DNA of 20,987 bases, from NCBI GenBank assembly GCA_027039465.1, contig JALWEA010000615.1:1-20987 (forward strand). Reading direction: 5' to 3'. How positions within the stretch are numbered: position 1 is the first letter of the stretch; each line of letters opens with the position of its first letter. The position numbers and the translations under genes are program-made. Positions 1-6,724 of the stretch are shown here, one piece after another. This DNA comes from Calditrichia bacterium. Its GTDB lineage: Bacteria > Calditrichota > Calditrichia > Calditrichales > Calditrichaceae. The notes beneath the pieces were generated by a model that worked only from the letters and a program-made list of their open reading frames with translations, did no database searches and was not told the origin of the DNA.

Positions 1-239
1 ACCGGGCACAGTCACGCTTTGGCGAGGGCTACAGCGACTTGATACGGCTACAGAGATGTATGTAATTTTCACATCTTCTTCTCGAGACGGCCCATAGCCC
101 ACGGTGCTTTGTGTGTATAAAGCTCAGCCCGGGGCACAGGGAGGGGTGCCTGTAAAGATTGGCAGGCTGAGCAAGGTGAATTTTAACGGTAATGTTGTAA
201 GGCTAACAGAAAAAATCGTTCATTAAAAATTGGATAGCT
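1..239 (+). other. Unresolved 3' end of an upstream gene at the window edge
   Basis: No complete gene can be assigned. One + strand frame is open from position 2 to an in-frame TAG at 95-97, and the same frame is open again from 98 to a TAA at 224-226, just before the MCE gene. The second stretch contains alternating hydrophobic and polar residues (VKIGRL, NGNVVRLTEKI) that look like real beta-strand protein. It has no ATG, only GTG codons. It could be the tail of one gene with a stop or sequencing error at 95, or a chance open stretch. I do not recognise the protein. Confidence 0.2.
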
Positions 240-1124
240 ATGAATAAAAATATTTTTAGCACGGAATTTAAGGTAGGGCTAACGGTTATTATTGCCACGT
301 TTATTTTGGTTTACGGCATTATTTGGGGCAAGGGTTTTCGGCTTAAAACCAATAAATACAAGATTCAAATCGAATTTGATAATGTGGGCGGTTTGGTGCC
401 CGGCGATCCTGTGACGGTGAACGGTGTGAAAGAAGGAAAAGTATTACACATCGACTGGAAAGGGCGGAAGATTATTTGTACGGCCGAGATCAATGACGAA
501 GTAAAGTTGTACGAAGACGCGACCTTCACAATTATCAGCGCGGAACTTTTGGCCGGGATGAAAATCGAAATTAATCCTGGCAAGTCGAACAGGGAGATTA
601 ACATGGCCAAGCAGCCTTTCCGCGGGAAATACGGAGGGCGCATTGTTGATGTGGGCATGACCATGGATCGGCTGGCCAGAGATATTTCCGGTTTGACATT
701 TCGGCTCGATTCCACCACTTCCCTGCTAAATTCGATTTTGCGCAAAGGGGATGTGGAGCGGAATTTCAATTCGATTTTGGGCAATTTGAATCAGGCCTCG
801 CGTCAGTTTAAAGTGATTCCGGACAGTTTGAACAAAACGTTGCGCAATCTTAATCGGTCGGTCAGCCAGATTAATGCTTTGATTGCCGAGAACCGACAGC
901 CGTTGAAAAGTTCTTTAAAAGACATGCAGCGCATAACCAAACAGGCGGATTCCATTTCCGTTTCATTGAAGATGATCATGAAAAATATCGAGAAGAAACA
1001 AGGCACTTTGGGTAAATTGGTATACGATTCCACTTTGTACCAAAATTTAAACAAAACGCTGCTTTCCATAGATTCGCTTACGGAACGGTTGCGCAAGAAG
1101 GGCTTAAAATTGAGCTTGTTTTAG
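240..1124 (+). CDS. MCE-domain protein (MlaD-like lipid transport component)
   Basis: This is probably a periplasmic, inner-membrane-anchored lipid-transport protein of the MCE/MlaD family, which binds lipid for an ABC transporter in outer-membrane lipid trafficking. A single N-terminal membrane helix lies at about residues 11-29. It is followed by an MCE domain (about 38-115) with the typical NVGGLVPGDPVTVNGVKEG stretch at 48-66. The rest (about 145-290) is long, polar and helical, rich in N, S, L and R, consistent with the coiled C-terminal region of MCE proteins. At 294 residues it is longer than E. coli MlaD but normal for single-MCE proteins with a helical tail. The ATG is preceded by GGAT seven bases upstream, and the N-terminal helix supports this start. 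The ATPase and permease partners (MlaF/MlaE types) are not in the window and could lie upstream. The gene belongs to the core chromosome rather than to the sugar cluster. Confidence 0.9.
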   Translation: MNKNIFSTEFKVGLTVIIATFILVYGIIWGKGFRLKTNKYKIQIEFDNVGGLVPGDPVTVNGVKEGKVLHIDWKGRKIICTAEINDEVKLYEDATFTIISAELLAGMKIEINPGKSNREINMAKQPFRGKYGGRIVDVGMTMDRLARDISGLTFRLDSTTSLLNSILRKGDVERNFNSILGNLNQASRQFKVIPDSLNKTLRNLNRSVSQINALIAENRQPLKSSLKDMQRITKQADSISVSLKMIMKNIEKKQGTLGKLVYDSTLYQNLNKTLLSIDSLTERLRKKGLKLSLF

Positions 1125-1137
1125 GCAGTAAATAAAT

Positions 1138-1166
1138 TTGCATTGCACTTAACGAATACATAAATT
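1138..1166 (+). promoter_or_regulatory. Candidate promoter of tRNA-Phe
   Basis: TTGCAT (1138-1143) and TAAATT (1161-1166) are separated by exactly 17 bases and lie 24 bases before the tRNA. Both match the sigma-70 hexamers only in part. They fall within a 10-base direct repeat, TAAATTTGCA, at 1133-1142 and 1161-1170. The tRNA may instead be read through from the MCE gene. Confidence 0.3.
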
Positions 1167-1190
1167 TGCAATCTTTAAAAATAAACGGTT

Positions 1191-1266
<76 letters not shown>

Positions 1267-1273
1267 TTTTAGG

Positions 1274-1307
1274 AAGGACTTACGTTTGATCGTGAGTCCT
1301 TTTTTTG
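1274..1307 (+). terminator. Rho-independent terminator after tRNA-Phe
   Basis: AGGACTTACG (1275-1284) pairs with CGTGAGTCCT (1291-1300) in a 10-base-pair stem with one T-G wobble and a 6-base loop. A run of T follows from 1300 to 1307. Confidence 0.9.
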
Positions 1308-1324
1308 TTTTAGGGGGGAGCTGG

Positions 1325-1361
1325 AACGCGGATAGAACGGATTAGACGGATGGACGCGGAT
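1325..1361 (+). repeat. Degenerate tandem repeat of a CGGAT-containing unit
   Basis: Four imperfect units of about 8-11 bases (AACGCGGATAG, AACGGATTAG, ACGGATGG, ACGCGGAT) run head to tail, followed by a 9-base T tract. The copies are clear by eye although inexact. Confidence 0.6.
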
Positions 1362-1442
1362 TTTTTTTTAATTGAATGGGATGTGTTGGGAACCGGGAAT
1401 TGGGGACTTTTAGTTGGGAATCGGGTGAATTTGGAAGACGTT

Positions 1443-1466
1443 ATTCGTGTATTCGTATATTCGTTA
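1443..1466 (+). repeat. Three tandem 8-base ATTCGTnn units
   Basis: ATTCGTGT, ATTCGTAT and ATTCGTTA follow one another exactly in an 8-base period. Too short for a CRISPR array and without spacers. Confidence 0.7.
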
Positions 1467-1570
1467 GGCGTAATTGGTTGGGCGGCAACCGTGTTTCGAT
1501 ACGATCCCGCTGGCGCGGTCTCTACTCGACAATCGGTGTTTTTGGTCGCACAATGTTAAATTTTTTAAGT

Positions 1571-1741
1571 TTGCAGCGTCTTGGCGGAAATGCTTCGCCC
1601 TTACATCGAATATCCCAAGATAACAGGCAGAATTGTATCGAGGGACGGACGCGCTGCAACATGTCAATAGTTGGCGAGAACGTTGGGTAGCCCACGGATT
1701 ATTAAAATAGTAACATGAGCGCAAGCTATGGCTTCGTACCC
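1571..1741 (+). other. Nested inverted repeats, possible structured RNA or decayed element
   Basis: TTGCAGCG (1571-1578) is the exact reverse complement of CGCTGCAA (1652-1659). Immediately inside, TCTTGG (1579-1584) matches CCAAGA (1615-1620), which encloses a small GGCG/CGCC hairpin. Further on, GGGTA (1685-1689) matches TACCC (1737-1741), and between them a 6-base-pair hairpin with one bulged G is closed by a GCAA tetraloop (1714-1730). Together these could fold into a branched RNA. It matches no RNA family I recognise, and inverted repeats this short also occur by chance. Confidence 0.2.
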
Positions 1742-1865
1742 CGACATGATTGATGCCACTTGGGGAATCGGCATTTGCCTTGTTGTACGCTTCGATAAGA
1801 TGTTCGGAAATTCTATTCCGGCTTTTCTAATTTTAGCATCGGAATTAATGAAATTGTGTCCATGA
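1728..1865 (+). CDS. Possible 45-residue ORF, unrecognised
   Basis: ATG to TGA, 45 codons. The peptide starts MASYPDMIDATWGIG and has a mildly hydrophobic middle (ICLVVRF, IPAFLILASEL). There is no Shine-Dalgarno sequence before the ATG, and an in-frame stop lies only 10 bases upstream. It could be a remnant of a longer gene or chance. No function is proposed. Confidence 0.12.
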   Translation: MASYPDMIDATWGIGICLVVRFDKMFGNSIPAFLILASELMKLCP

Positions 1866-1972
1866 CCAAGTCTCTAAATAATAAAAACATCCATATTAAT
1901 TCCACGCAATCCCGAGCTTATTCCTTAGCAGGGAAACGTTCCGGTTTGGAATTTCATATTTGAGTTCATTCT

Positions 1973-1999
1973 AAAAAGGGGCCAAAGCCCCTTTTTTTT
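1973..1999. terminator. Bidirectional intrinsic terminator ending the sugar cluster
   Basis: AAAAAGGGGC (1973-1982) pairs perfectly with GCCCCTTTTT (1987-1996) around a CAAA loop. Eight T follow the GC core on the + strand, and five T follow it on the minus strand. On the minus strand it is the first strong terminator after the isomerase gene that ends at 2172, so it probably ends the whole minus-strand cluster. On the + strand it would stop any transcript from the spacer to its left. Confidence 0.85.
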
Positions 2000-2016
2000 G
2001 TAAAATGATTATTTAG

Positions 2017-2091
2017 TCCCCAGCCTCCCTGATAAATGGGGATGTAAACCGAAGGATAAGGCTAACAAGTTAAAAAGCAATATGTTAGCCT
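2017..2091 (-). other. Two consecutive hairpins in the 3' untranslated region of the cluster
   Basis: AGGCTAACA (2059-2067) is the exact reverse complement of TGTTAGCCT (2083-2091) with a 15-base loop. TCCCCA (2017-2022) is the reverse complement of TGGGGA (2037-2042) with a 14-base loop. Neither is followed by a T-run on the minus strand, so neither is a terminator by itself. They lie between the isomerase stop codon and the terminator at 1973-1999 and could stabilise the 3' end of the mRNA. A weaker AGCC/GGCT hairpin lies further upstream in the same leader, near 2131-2146. Confidence 0.5.
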
Positions 2092-2171
2092 CATTGATGT
2101 TGGGATCAATCTTCAAGACTCTGTATTTTAGCCCTTTAAGGCTTTTTAGAGATTTAACGCTTCCTATCATT

Positions 2172-3614
2172 TTATTTTTTATTGTCGAGACGACGCTTCC
2201 GCAATTCTTCTTCAGTTGGCGTGGCCGGATCGAAAGTAATGTCCAAATAACGGCAAACTTCCTGAAATACATGGGCGTAATTACCGAACGCACAAGCCAC
2301 GTGGTGAATGTATGGCCCGAAAATAATTTTCTCTTCCCATAAAGGCCAGTCGTCCACTTCTATATAAGTGTAAGTTCCCAAATTGTATGGGCCTGATATA
2401 CTCTCACCTTCGCCGCAGAATAATGAAAAATTCCCTCCGGTCTCGCCTAATCTTAAAACTGTGAGAGGCCCTTCTTTGAGCTGCCAGTTGCAGATACCAG
2501 GAGGGTTGCCTGGAAGGATCGGGTGATTTTCGATGCTACGAACCGTGTTTTCTTTCGCTAATGAAGCCGGGAAAACGCCACAATGCCAAAGTAGCTCGGC
2601 ATTATCATTATCCGGATGGCGGTTAGTAAGATCAGAGAAAAAAGTTGGTTGTTCAAAAAACATCGCTGCTTGCAACATTAATGAACTGATCGCTCCCATC
2701 AAATCGGTTTCGCAGGCTACGGGTAGGCCTTCATCGGTCAATTCGGCGTGGGCCAGGCAAGTGCTGATTCCAAGTTCGGCTTGAATGGCACTCCAGCATT
2801 GTACGGCCATTGCATTAAGTTGTTTTTTCTCCGCAAACTCCTTTAAGGCTAATTTAAGGCCGGCAATTTTAGCCAGAACGTCATCACTATATTTTCTAAC
2901 ATCGTAGCGTTGACGGAAAGTCTCTATTGCCGATTTGAGTTCATCGCTTCCCTCTTTGATGATTTCCCGAACGCGCTGGGTTATCTCGCTTAGGGTGATA
3001 GGAATTATCTCAATGCCTAATTTTTCCAGCAACAGTCCTTCATTGGTAATGACGGAATAAAATGCCGCCGGTCGAGTCGAAATTTGCCCGATACGGGCAT
3101 TTTTTACTAACCGAATAACGTTTGCGGCACGTAAGAACGCATCTAAACCGCGCTTATAGACCGGGTCATCCAAATGCGAGTTAAGAATATAACTGTAAGT
3201 GACACCGAAGCGTTGCATGACATTTGATGTGGCAAACAAACCACACTGAGAATCGCGCAAACGCATGCCTTTTGCGTCAGGACCCGCGTCCCGTGGTCCC
3301 CAAAGGAGGACAGGTTTTCCCAAACCTCTTGCAACTCGGGCAACAGCGTCTTCGGTCCCGAAATTACAGTGTGGAATAAAAAGGGCATCCACGCCTTTGT
3401 TCTTAAAATGATCAATTACACGGTCGCTATCAGCCGCATCATAGATCATAGCTTCATCGTTTAGGAATTCCAAATCAACGATGTTTAAATTAGGGTAATC
3501 CCTTTTTAATTGTTCAAGAGTTAACTTGTTGAATTTACTGGCATCTTCACGGGAGAAAAACTCCCGGCGAGTGGGAAGATAGCCAAGAGTCAATGGCTGC
3601 TGATTTTTGTTCAT
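2172..3614 (-). CDS. L-fucose/L-arabinose isomerase family protein
   Basis: A cytosolic aldose-ketose isomerase of the FucI-like group, expected to convert an aldose to its ketose with a divalent metal. It has 480 residues, shorter than E. coli FucI (about 590) but normal for the COG2407-type branch. The N-terminal half is alpha/beta. The C-terminal half carries the likely metal site: E302 in CETDLMGA, D328 in FFSDLTNRH, and a histidine in GPYIHHVACAFG (H437/H438), matching in order and spacing the E, D and H ligands known for FucI. The start follows a strong AAAGGAG site with a 9-base spacer (3624-3630). It is the last gene of the cluster and is separated from the next gene upstream by a 320-base gap, so it may also have its own promoter. 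The substrate could be fucose, arabinose, rhamnose or a less common sugar; the sequence does not decide. Confidence 0.85.
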   Translation of the reverse strand: MNKNQQPLTLGYLPTRREFFSREDASKFNKLTLEQLKRDYPNLNIVDLEFLNDEAMIYDAADSDRVIDHFKNKGVDALFIPHCNFGTEDAVARVARGLGKPVLLWGPRDAGPDAKGMRLRDSQCGLFATSNVMQRFGVTYSYILNSHLDDPVYKRGLDAFLRAANVIRLVKNARIGQISTRPAAFYSVITNEGLLLEKLGIEIIPITLSEITQRVREIIKEGSDELKSAIETFRQRYDVRKYSDDVLAKIAGLKLALKEFAEKKQLNAMAVQCWSAIQAELGISTCLAHAELTDEGLPVACETDLMGAISSLMLQAAMFFEQPTFFSDLTNRHPDNDNAELLWHCGVFPASLAKENTVRSIENHPILPGNPPGICNWQLKEGPLTVLRLGETGGNFSLFCGEGESISGPYNLGTYTYIEVDDWPLWEEKIIFGPYIHHVACAFGNYAHVFQEVCRYLDITFDPATPTEEELRKRRLDNKK

Positions 3615-3934
3615 TTTGTATTGCTCCTTTCTTGTTTATTTAAAAAATTTTAAATTTAAAATCTTTAAATTGTATATGTATAAAGACAATTCGGTCTGCT
3701 ATTTTGGAATATTTGATACGTGTTATGCTATTCCCTCATTCTTTTTGATCTTGGCTTTCTCGGCGTGGCTCAGAGCATTTGTTCCGCAATCTGTCACGGC
3801 TATGATCATTAAGGTCTGCTGAGAATTAAGGTTTGTGGGATGCGTAACCGGTTAATGCATCTTCCAAATAAGTAAAGTAAGTGAACAGGTATTTTTTCCA
3901 TGCCATACAAATATCCTAAGTACGCCGATTTATT
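3615..3934 (-). other. 320-base gap with two overlapping small ORFs, possibly a broken small gene
   Basis: Nearest the isomerase the gap is very AT-rich (about 3640-3680) and carries its ribosome site. Further out, on the minus strand, lie a 26-codon ORF at 3906-3826 (MAWKKYLFTYFTYLEDALTG...) with AGGA seven bases before its ATG, and a 28-codon ORF at 3809-3723 (MIIAVTDCGTNALSHAEKAK...) in another frame whose open frame extends back to overlap the first. They could be the two halves of one frameshifted gene of about 70 codons, or chance. A 10-base palindrome TAACCGGTTA sits at 3845-3854. I see no convincing promoter or terminator. Confidence 0.3.
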
Positions 3935-4513
3935 TTATAAATATTTTCTGATATCAGTGGCAACCATTCCCGCATTCTGTGCAGCTAAAATCCCGAAATC
4001 GCTGTCTTCAAAAACCTGGCAAAATTGTGGTTCAACATTTAATCTTTTAGCGGCCTCCAAAAAAATGTCCGGTGCGGGTTTGGCTTTAAAGTGATCGTCA
4101 GCCGTAATTATTTCATCGAAATAATTATATATCCCAATGGCTTTAAGAGATGTTTCCACACTTTTCCTGTTACTGCCGGAACAAACGGCCATTGGTAAAA
4201 TTCCATTATACTGATAAACAATCTGAGTAACGATTTTTATTGGCTTTACCTTTTGCAATTTTACAAGGGTTCTTATTTCGTATTCAGTTACAAATTTTTC
4301 AGGATCGATAGAGGTGTTAAATTCACGATTATATTCTTCAACAACTTTGTTAATGGGCATCCCCTTCCGCTCATCAACAAAAGTGTGCGGATACTCTCTT
4401 CCGAATGCTTCAAAGGTCTCACGCCAGCTTTCATAATGCAGGGGCATGGAATCAACCAGTGTTCCATCGCAATCAAATATGAGGGCTCGGATATTCTTAT
4501 CTATTCTAATCAT
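3935..4513 (-). CDS. HAD-superfamily hydrolase, beta-phosphoglucomutase/sugar phosphatase-like
   Basis: A small cytosolic HAD phosphotransferase of 192 residues. All four HAD motifs are visible: D14 and D16 in FDCDGTLVD, S112 in CSGSNRK, K145 in KAKPAPD, and E169/D170 in EDSDFG. These positions nearly coincide with those of Lactococcus beta-phosphoglucomutase (D8, D10, S114, K145, E169, D170). A helical cap domain lies between motifs I and II. The family includes beta-phosphoglucomutases and sugar-phosphate phosphatases, and the sequence alone does not separate them. No beta-phosphoglucomutase-linked phosphorylase is present in the window, so a phosphatase that removes phosphate from a sugar phosphate is at least as likely. 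A weak AGAG site precedes the ATG. It sits between a dehydratase/epimerase gene and the isomerase, so it probably acts on an intermediate of the same pathway. Confidence 0.85.
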   Translation of the reverse strand: MIRIDKNIRALIFDCDGTLVDSMPLHYESWRETFEAFGREYPHTFVDERKGMPINKVVEEYNREFNTSIDPEKFVTEYEIRTLVKLQKVKPIKIVTQIVYQYNGILPMAVCSGSNRKSVETSLKAIGIYNYFDEIITADDHFKAKPAPDIFLEAAKRLNVEPQFCQVFEDSDFGILAAQNAGMVATDIRKYL

Positions 4514-4612
4514 ATTTTTACTCTTTGTTGCTTAATTTTGTGTTATAATAATTTCTGAACCAATTACCATATTAGGATTTAATAAATTACGCACTTCTTA
4601 ATGTTAATGTCC

Positions 4613-5566
4613 TTAATATTCTATCAATCCTTCTTCTTTCATCCATTCCACCGCTTCGTATATGGCTTGAAAGGAAGAATAGCGGGGTTTATAGTCCAGC
4701 AATCTTTTTGCTTTTTCAATGCTGCAATTCGGACTGTGCAGAATGTGATCCATAGATCTGCTAATATCCAACTCCGTTAAGCCGGCTTTCCATTCATCTC
4801 CGGCCATGAACTTAAGATTAGCTTTCTGTCCAAACCAGGAAGCAACCGTCTCGGCGTATCCTCTAATGGTCACCGCTCGTTCCGAAACAGCATGAAAACT
4901 TTCACCTATGGCAGCATTCCTATTTATCATAGCTTTAAAGAATATCTGCGCAAGATCATCTACATGAACATGATGTAATGTTTCCATTCCATAAGTCGGT
5001 AGCAGAAGTTCTTCTCCTTTGGCAAGAATAGAAAATATTTTCGGATTAAAATTTCCAAGCGGGTTGAGTGGAATCCATCGCGGTCCGACAATATGTCCTG
5101 CTTGTATAATCGTTGCCGGAAAGCCGTTCTTTTTATGTTCATTGAGTAGATAATCTTCGATTTCCGCTTTATTGATGCCATATTCACCAAAAGGATTTCG
5201 GCTCTCCTCTTCTTTAGTCGGAACGACAACGCTATGTCCGTGTTGCCATATACTGCCGCAAACAAGATAATGTCCGATATTTCCTTTAAGAGCTTCAACC
5301 AACTGCTGAGCGCTTTTACGAGTGAAACAGATCATATCAAAGACAACATCCGGCTGAAGTTCTAAAATCTTCTGTCCGAATATTCCTTCCGCTTCCGCCT
5401 TGTCCCGGTCAATTTTTACTTTTTTGACGTGTTTCCAGGCGCTGTGTTCTATGTAGGGTTTCATATCTCCCCGACTGATGGAAATAACTTCATGTCCGAC
5501 TTCCACTAAGCGAGGGACAAGAAAAGTTCCTATATGCCCGGTTCCTCCGATGATAACCGTACGCAT
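4613..5566 (-). CDS. NAD-dependent epimerase/dehydratase family protein (extended SDR)
   Basis: A cytosolic nucleotide-binding oxidoreductase of 317 residues with a Rossmann fold. The NAD-binding loop GGTGHIG is at residues 7-13, the catalytic pair is Y129-x3-K133 (YGINK), and S105 sits where the catalytic Ser/Thr is expected. The C-terminal half, with a late YSSFQAIYEAVEWMKEEG segment, is typical of sugar-nucleotide or sugar-acid epimerases and reductases. Related genes next to sugar dehydrogenases act either on NDP-sugars or on free sugars and lactones; here the catabolic neighbours favour the second, by inference. A good AGGAG site precedes the ATG. It starts 22 bases after the UROD-like gene upstream in the transcript, so the two are probably co-transcribed and coupled in expression. 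Confidence 0.85.
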   Translation of the reverse strand: MRTVIIGGTGHIGTFLVPRLVEVGHEVISISRGDMKPYIEHSAWKHVKKVKIDRDKAEAEGIFGQKILELQPDVVFDMICFTRKSAQQLVEALKGNIGHYLVCGSIWQHGHSVVVPTKEEESRNPFGEYGINKAEIEDYLLNEHKKNGFPATIIQAGHIVGPRWIPLNPLGNFNPKIFSILAKGEELLLPTYGMETLHHVHVDDLAQIFFKAMINRNAAIGESFHAVSERAVTIRGYAETVASWFGQKANLKFMAGDEWKAGLTELDISRSMDHILHSPNCSIEKAKRLLDYKPRYSSFQAIYEAVEWMKEEGLIEY

Positions 5567-5588
5567 ATTTGTCTCCTGATTTTTATTA

Positions 5589-6614
5589 TTAAATATAATT
5601 TCTTCCTTCTTCTATCATAATCATATAATTTTCTATCGGAATATAATTGGTCACCCAATTTCCGGCACCTAGAAAATATCCTCCTCCGGGTACGCATATA
5701 TCAAGAATCTCACGGGTTTTGTTGCGAATAGCTTTTTCATCTCCGCGAGCTAATAAATCGACATCCACACCTCCCAAAAGAGAGAGCCTGTCACCATAGC
5801 GTTTTTTTACTTCCGTTACAGGAAGTATATTTTCTTCAAAAGAGTGCTTGGCATCTATTCCGACAAAGTCAATATATTCATCCATTAAATCATACATTTG
5901 TCCACACGAATGAAAAAAGAAATATTTTCCTTTTTGATGAGCCAGATCAGCCATTTTTTTATGCCAAGGCATAAACAGTTGGCGTATGTCATCCGGAGCT
6001 ATCATGGTTGATGATTTATATCCGAGGTCATCGGATAAATAGATGACTCCCTGGTTGTCAAAATCGCAGTAAGACTTGATTATTGCCAAATCAAATTCGG
6101 CCACTTTTTTAGTAACCGCTTCAATAAGCTCACGATCTTCGAATAGTTTAAAACAAAAATTTTCAAATCCAAAAAGAGGACGTACCACTTCCCATAGGTC
6201 AAGGACGGCAAAAGTACGCATATTATCAGGAAGATTTTTTTCGTAATATTCCAAAACGGAGAAATCCGCATCGGCAGGATCAGGCCATGGATACTCCTCG
6301 AAATCTTTCCACGATTGAATAGGTCCTTCGCTTTCTTCTTCCCAATCAAGGGCTTTGGTTCCTGCCATTCGAGCGTTCGGCGGAAATACGCGCATAAGTT
6401 CTAACCCCAGAAATTTGTGAATTTCAATGGGTTTCCGGTAGTTATAGTCATCGGCATTGGGATTTAAGTGATCCCATACACCGTATTTTTTTTGGATTTC
6501 CTCCTGTATGTTTTCAGCGATACCATGTTCAAAAAAGAATACGCGTTCGGGTGTCCCTTCCCTGCGAAGGTTCTTTTGGAATCCTTCCCAATCTAACTTT
6601 ATTTGTTTTAACAT
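5589..6614 (-). CDS. Uroporphyrinogen decarboxylase-like protein 1
   Basis: A cytosolic TIM-barrel protein of the uroporphyrinogen-decarboxylase superfamily, which also contains the methyltransferases MtaA and CmuA. Residues 230-238 read KYFFFHSCG: the H235-x-C237 pair matches the first two zinc ligands of the methyltransferase branch. The third zinc cysteine, expected in a CG segment near the C-terminus, is missing, because the aligned stretch reads FLGAGNWVTNYIPIEN (314-329). The arginines that anchor the porphyrin in true HemE are not recognisable, and the surroundings are sugar genes, so heme synthesis is unlikely. The N-terminus is long and rich in aromatic and acidic residues. A strong TAAAGGAG site precedes the start. 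Role unknown: it may demethylate or decarboxylate a sugar-derived substrate. It is separated by 110 AT-rich bases from the next UROD-like gene. Confidence 0.8.
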   Translation of the reverse strand: MLKQIKLDWEGFQKNLRREGTPERVFFFEHGIAENIQEEIQKKYGVWDHLNPNADDYNYRKPIEIHKFLGLELMRVFPPNARMAGTKALDWEEESEGPIQSWKDFEEYPWPDPADADFSVLEYYEKNLPDNMRTFAVLDLWEVVRPLFGFENFCFKLFEDRELIEAVTKKVAEFDLAIIKSYCDFDNQGVIYLSDDLGYKSSTMIAPDDIRQLFMPWHKKMADLAHQKGKYFFFHSCGQMYDLMDEYIDFVGIDAKHSFEENILPVTEVKKRYGDRLSLLGGVDVDLLARGDEKAIRNKTREILDICVPGGGYFLGAGNWVTNYIPIENYMIMIEEGRNYI

Positions 6615-6724
6615 GTTGATGCTCCTTTATACAAAATTATGTTATTAACTTGGCAACTACATTACTTAATCTTATTCGCTTTTTAATTTTTTAAACAATA
6701 ATAAGAAATTTAAAATTAATAGCT

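Larger units (their letters stand above)
1308..1972. other. Intergenic region without a convincing gene
   Basis: This 665-base stretch lies between two terminators. Reading frames of about 70-100 codons on both strands cross it, but their translations have no family resemblance, no ribosome sites and unnatural composition. It holds, in order, a degenerate CGGAT repeat, G-rich simple sequence (GGGAACCGGGAATTGGGGA type), three 8-base ATTCGT units, a GC-rich palindromic segment around 1507-1518, nested inverted repeats between 1571 and 1741, and one 45-codon ORF. It resembles the non-coding repeat-rich spacers that accumulate between core genes; it may include a decayed element or a structured RNA. 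Confidence 0.6.

Noticed and set aside
365..1096. Two reading frames of 97 and 139 codons on the minus strand
   Set aside because: They lie wholly within the MCE gene, have no family likeness and are shadows of its codon pattern.
1325..1466. CRISPR array
   Set aside because: The repeats are 8-11 bases, degenerate and without spacers; no cas gene is present.
1350..1724. Reading frames of 69, 86 and 104 codons in the spacer
   Set aside because: The translations are of unnatural composition (for example many W, R and C), no ribosome site is seen, and they cross the repeats and palindromes.
2009..2293. 94-codon minus-strand frame over the end of the isomerase gene
   Set aside because: It overlaps the isomerase coding region, has no ribosome site and runs through the hairpins of the 3' leader.
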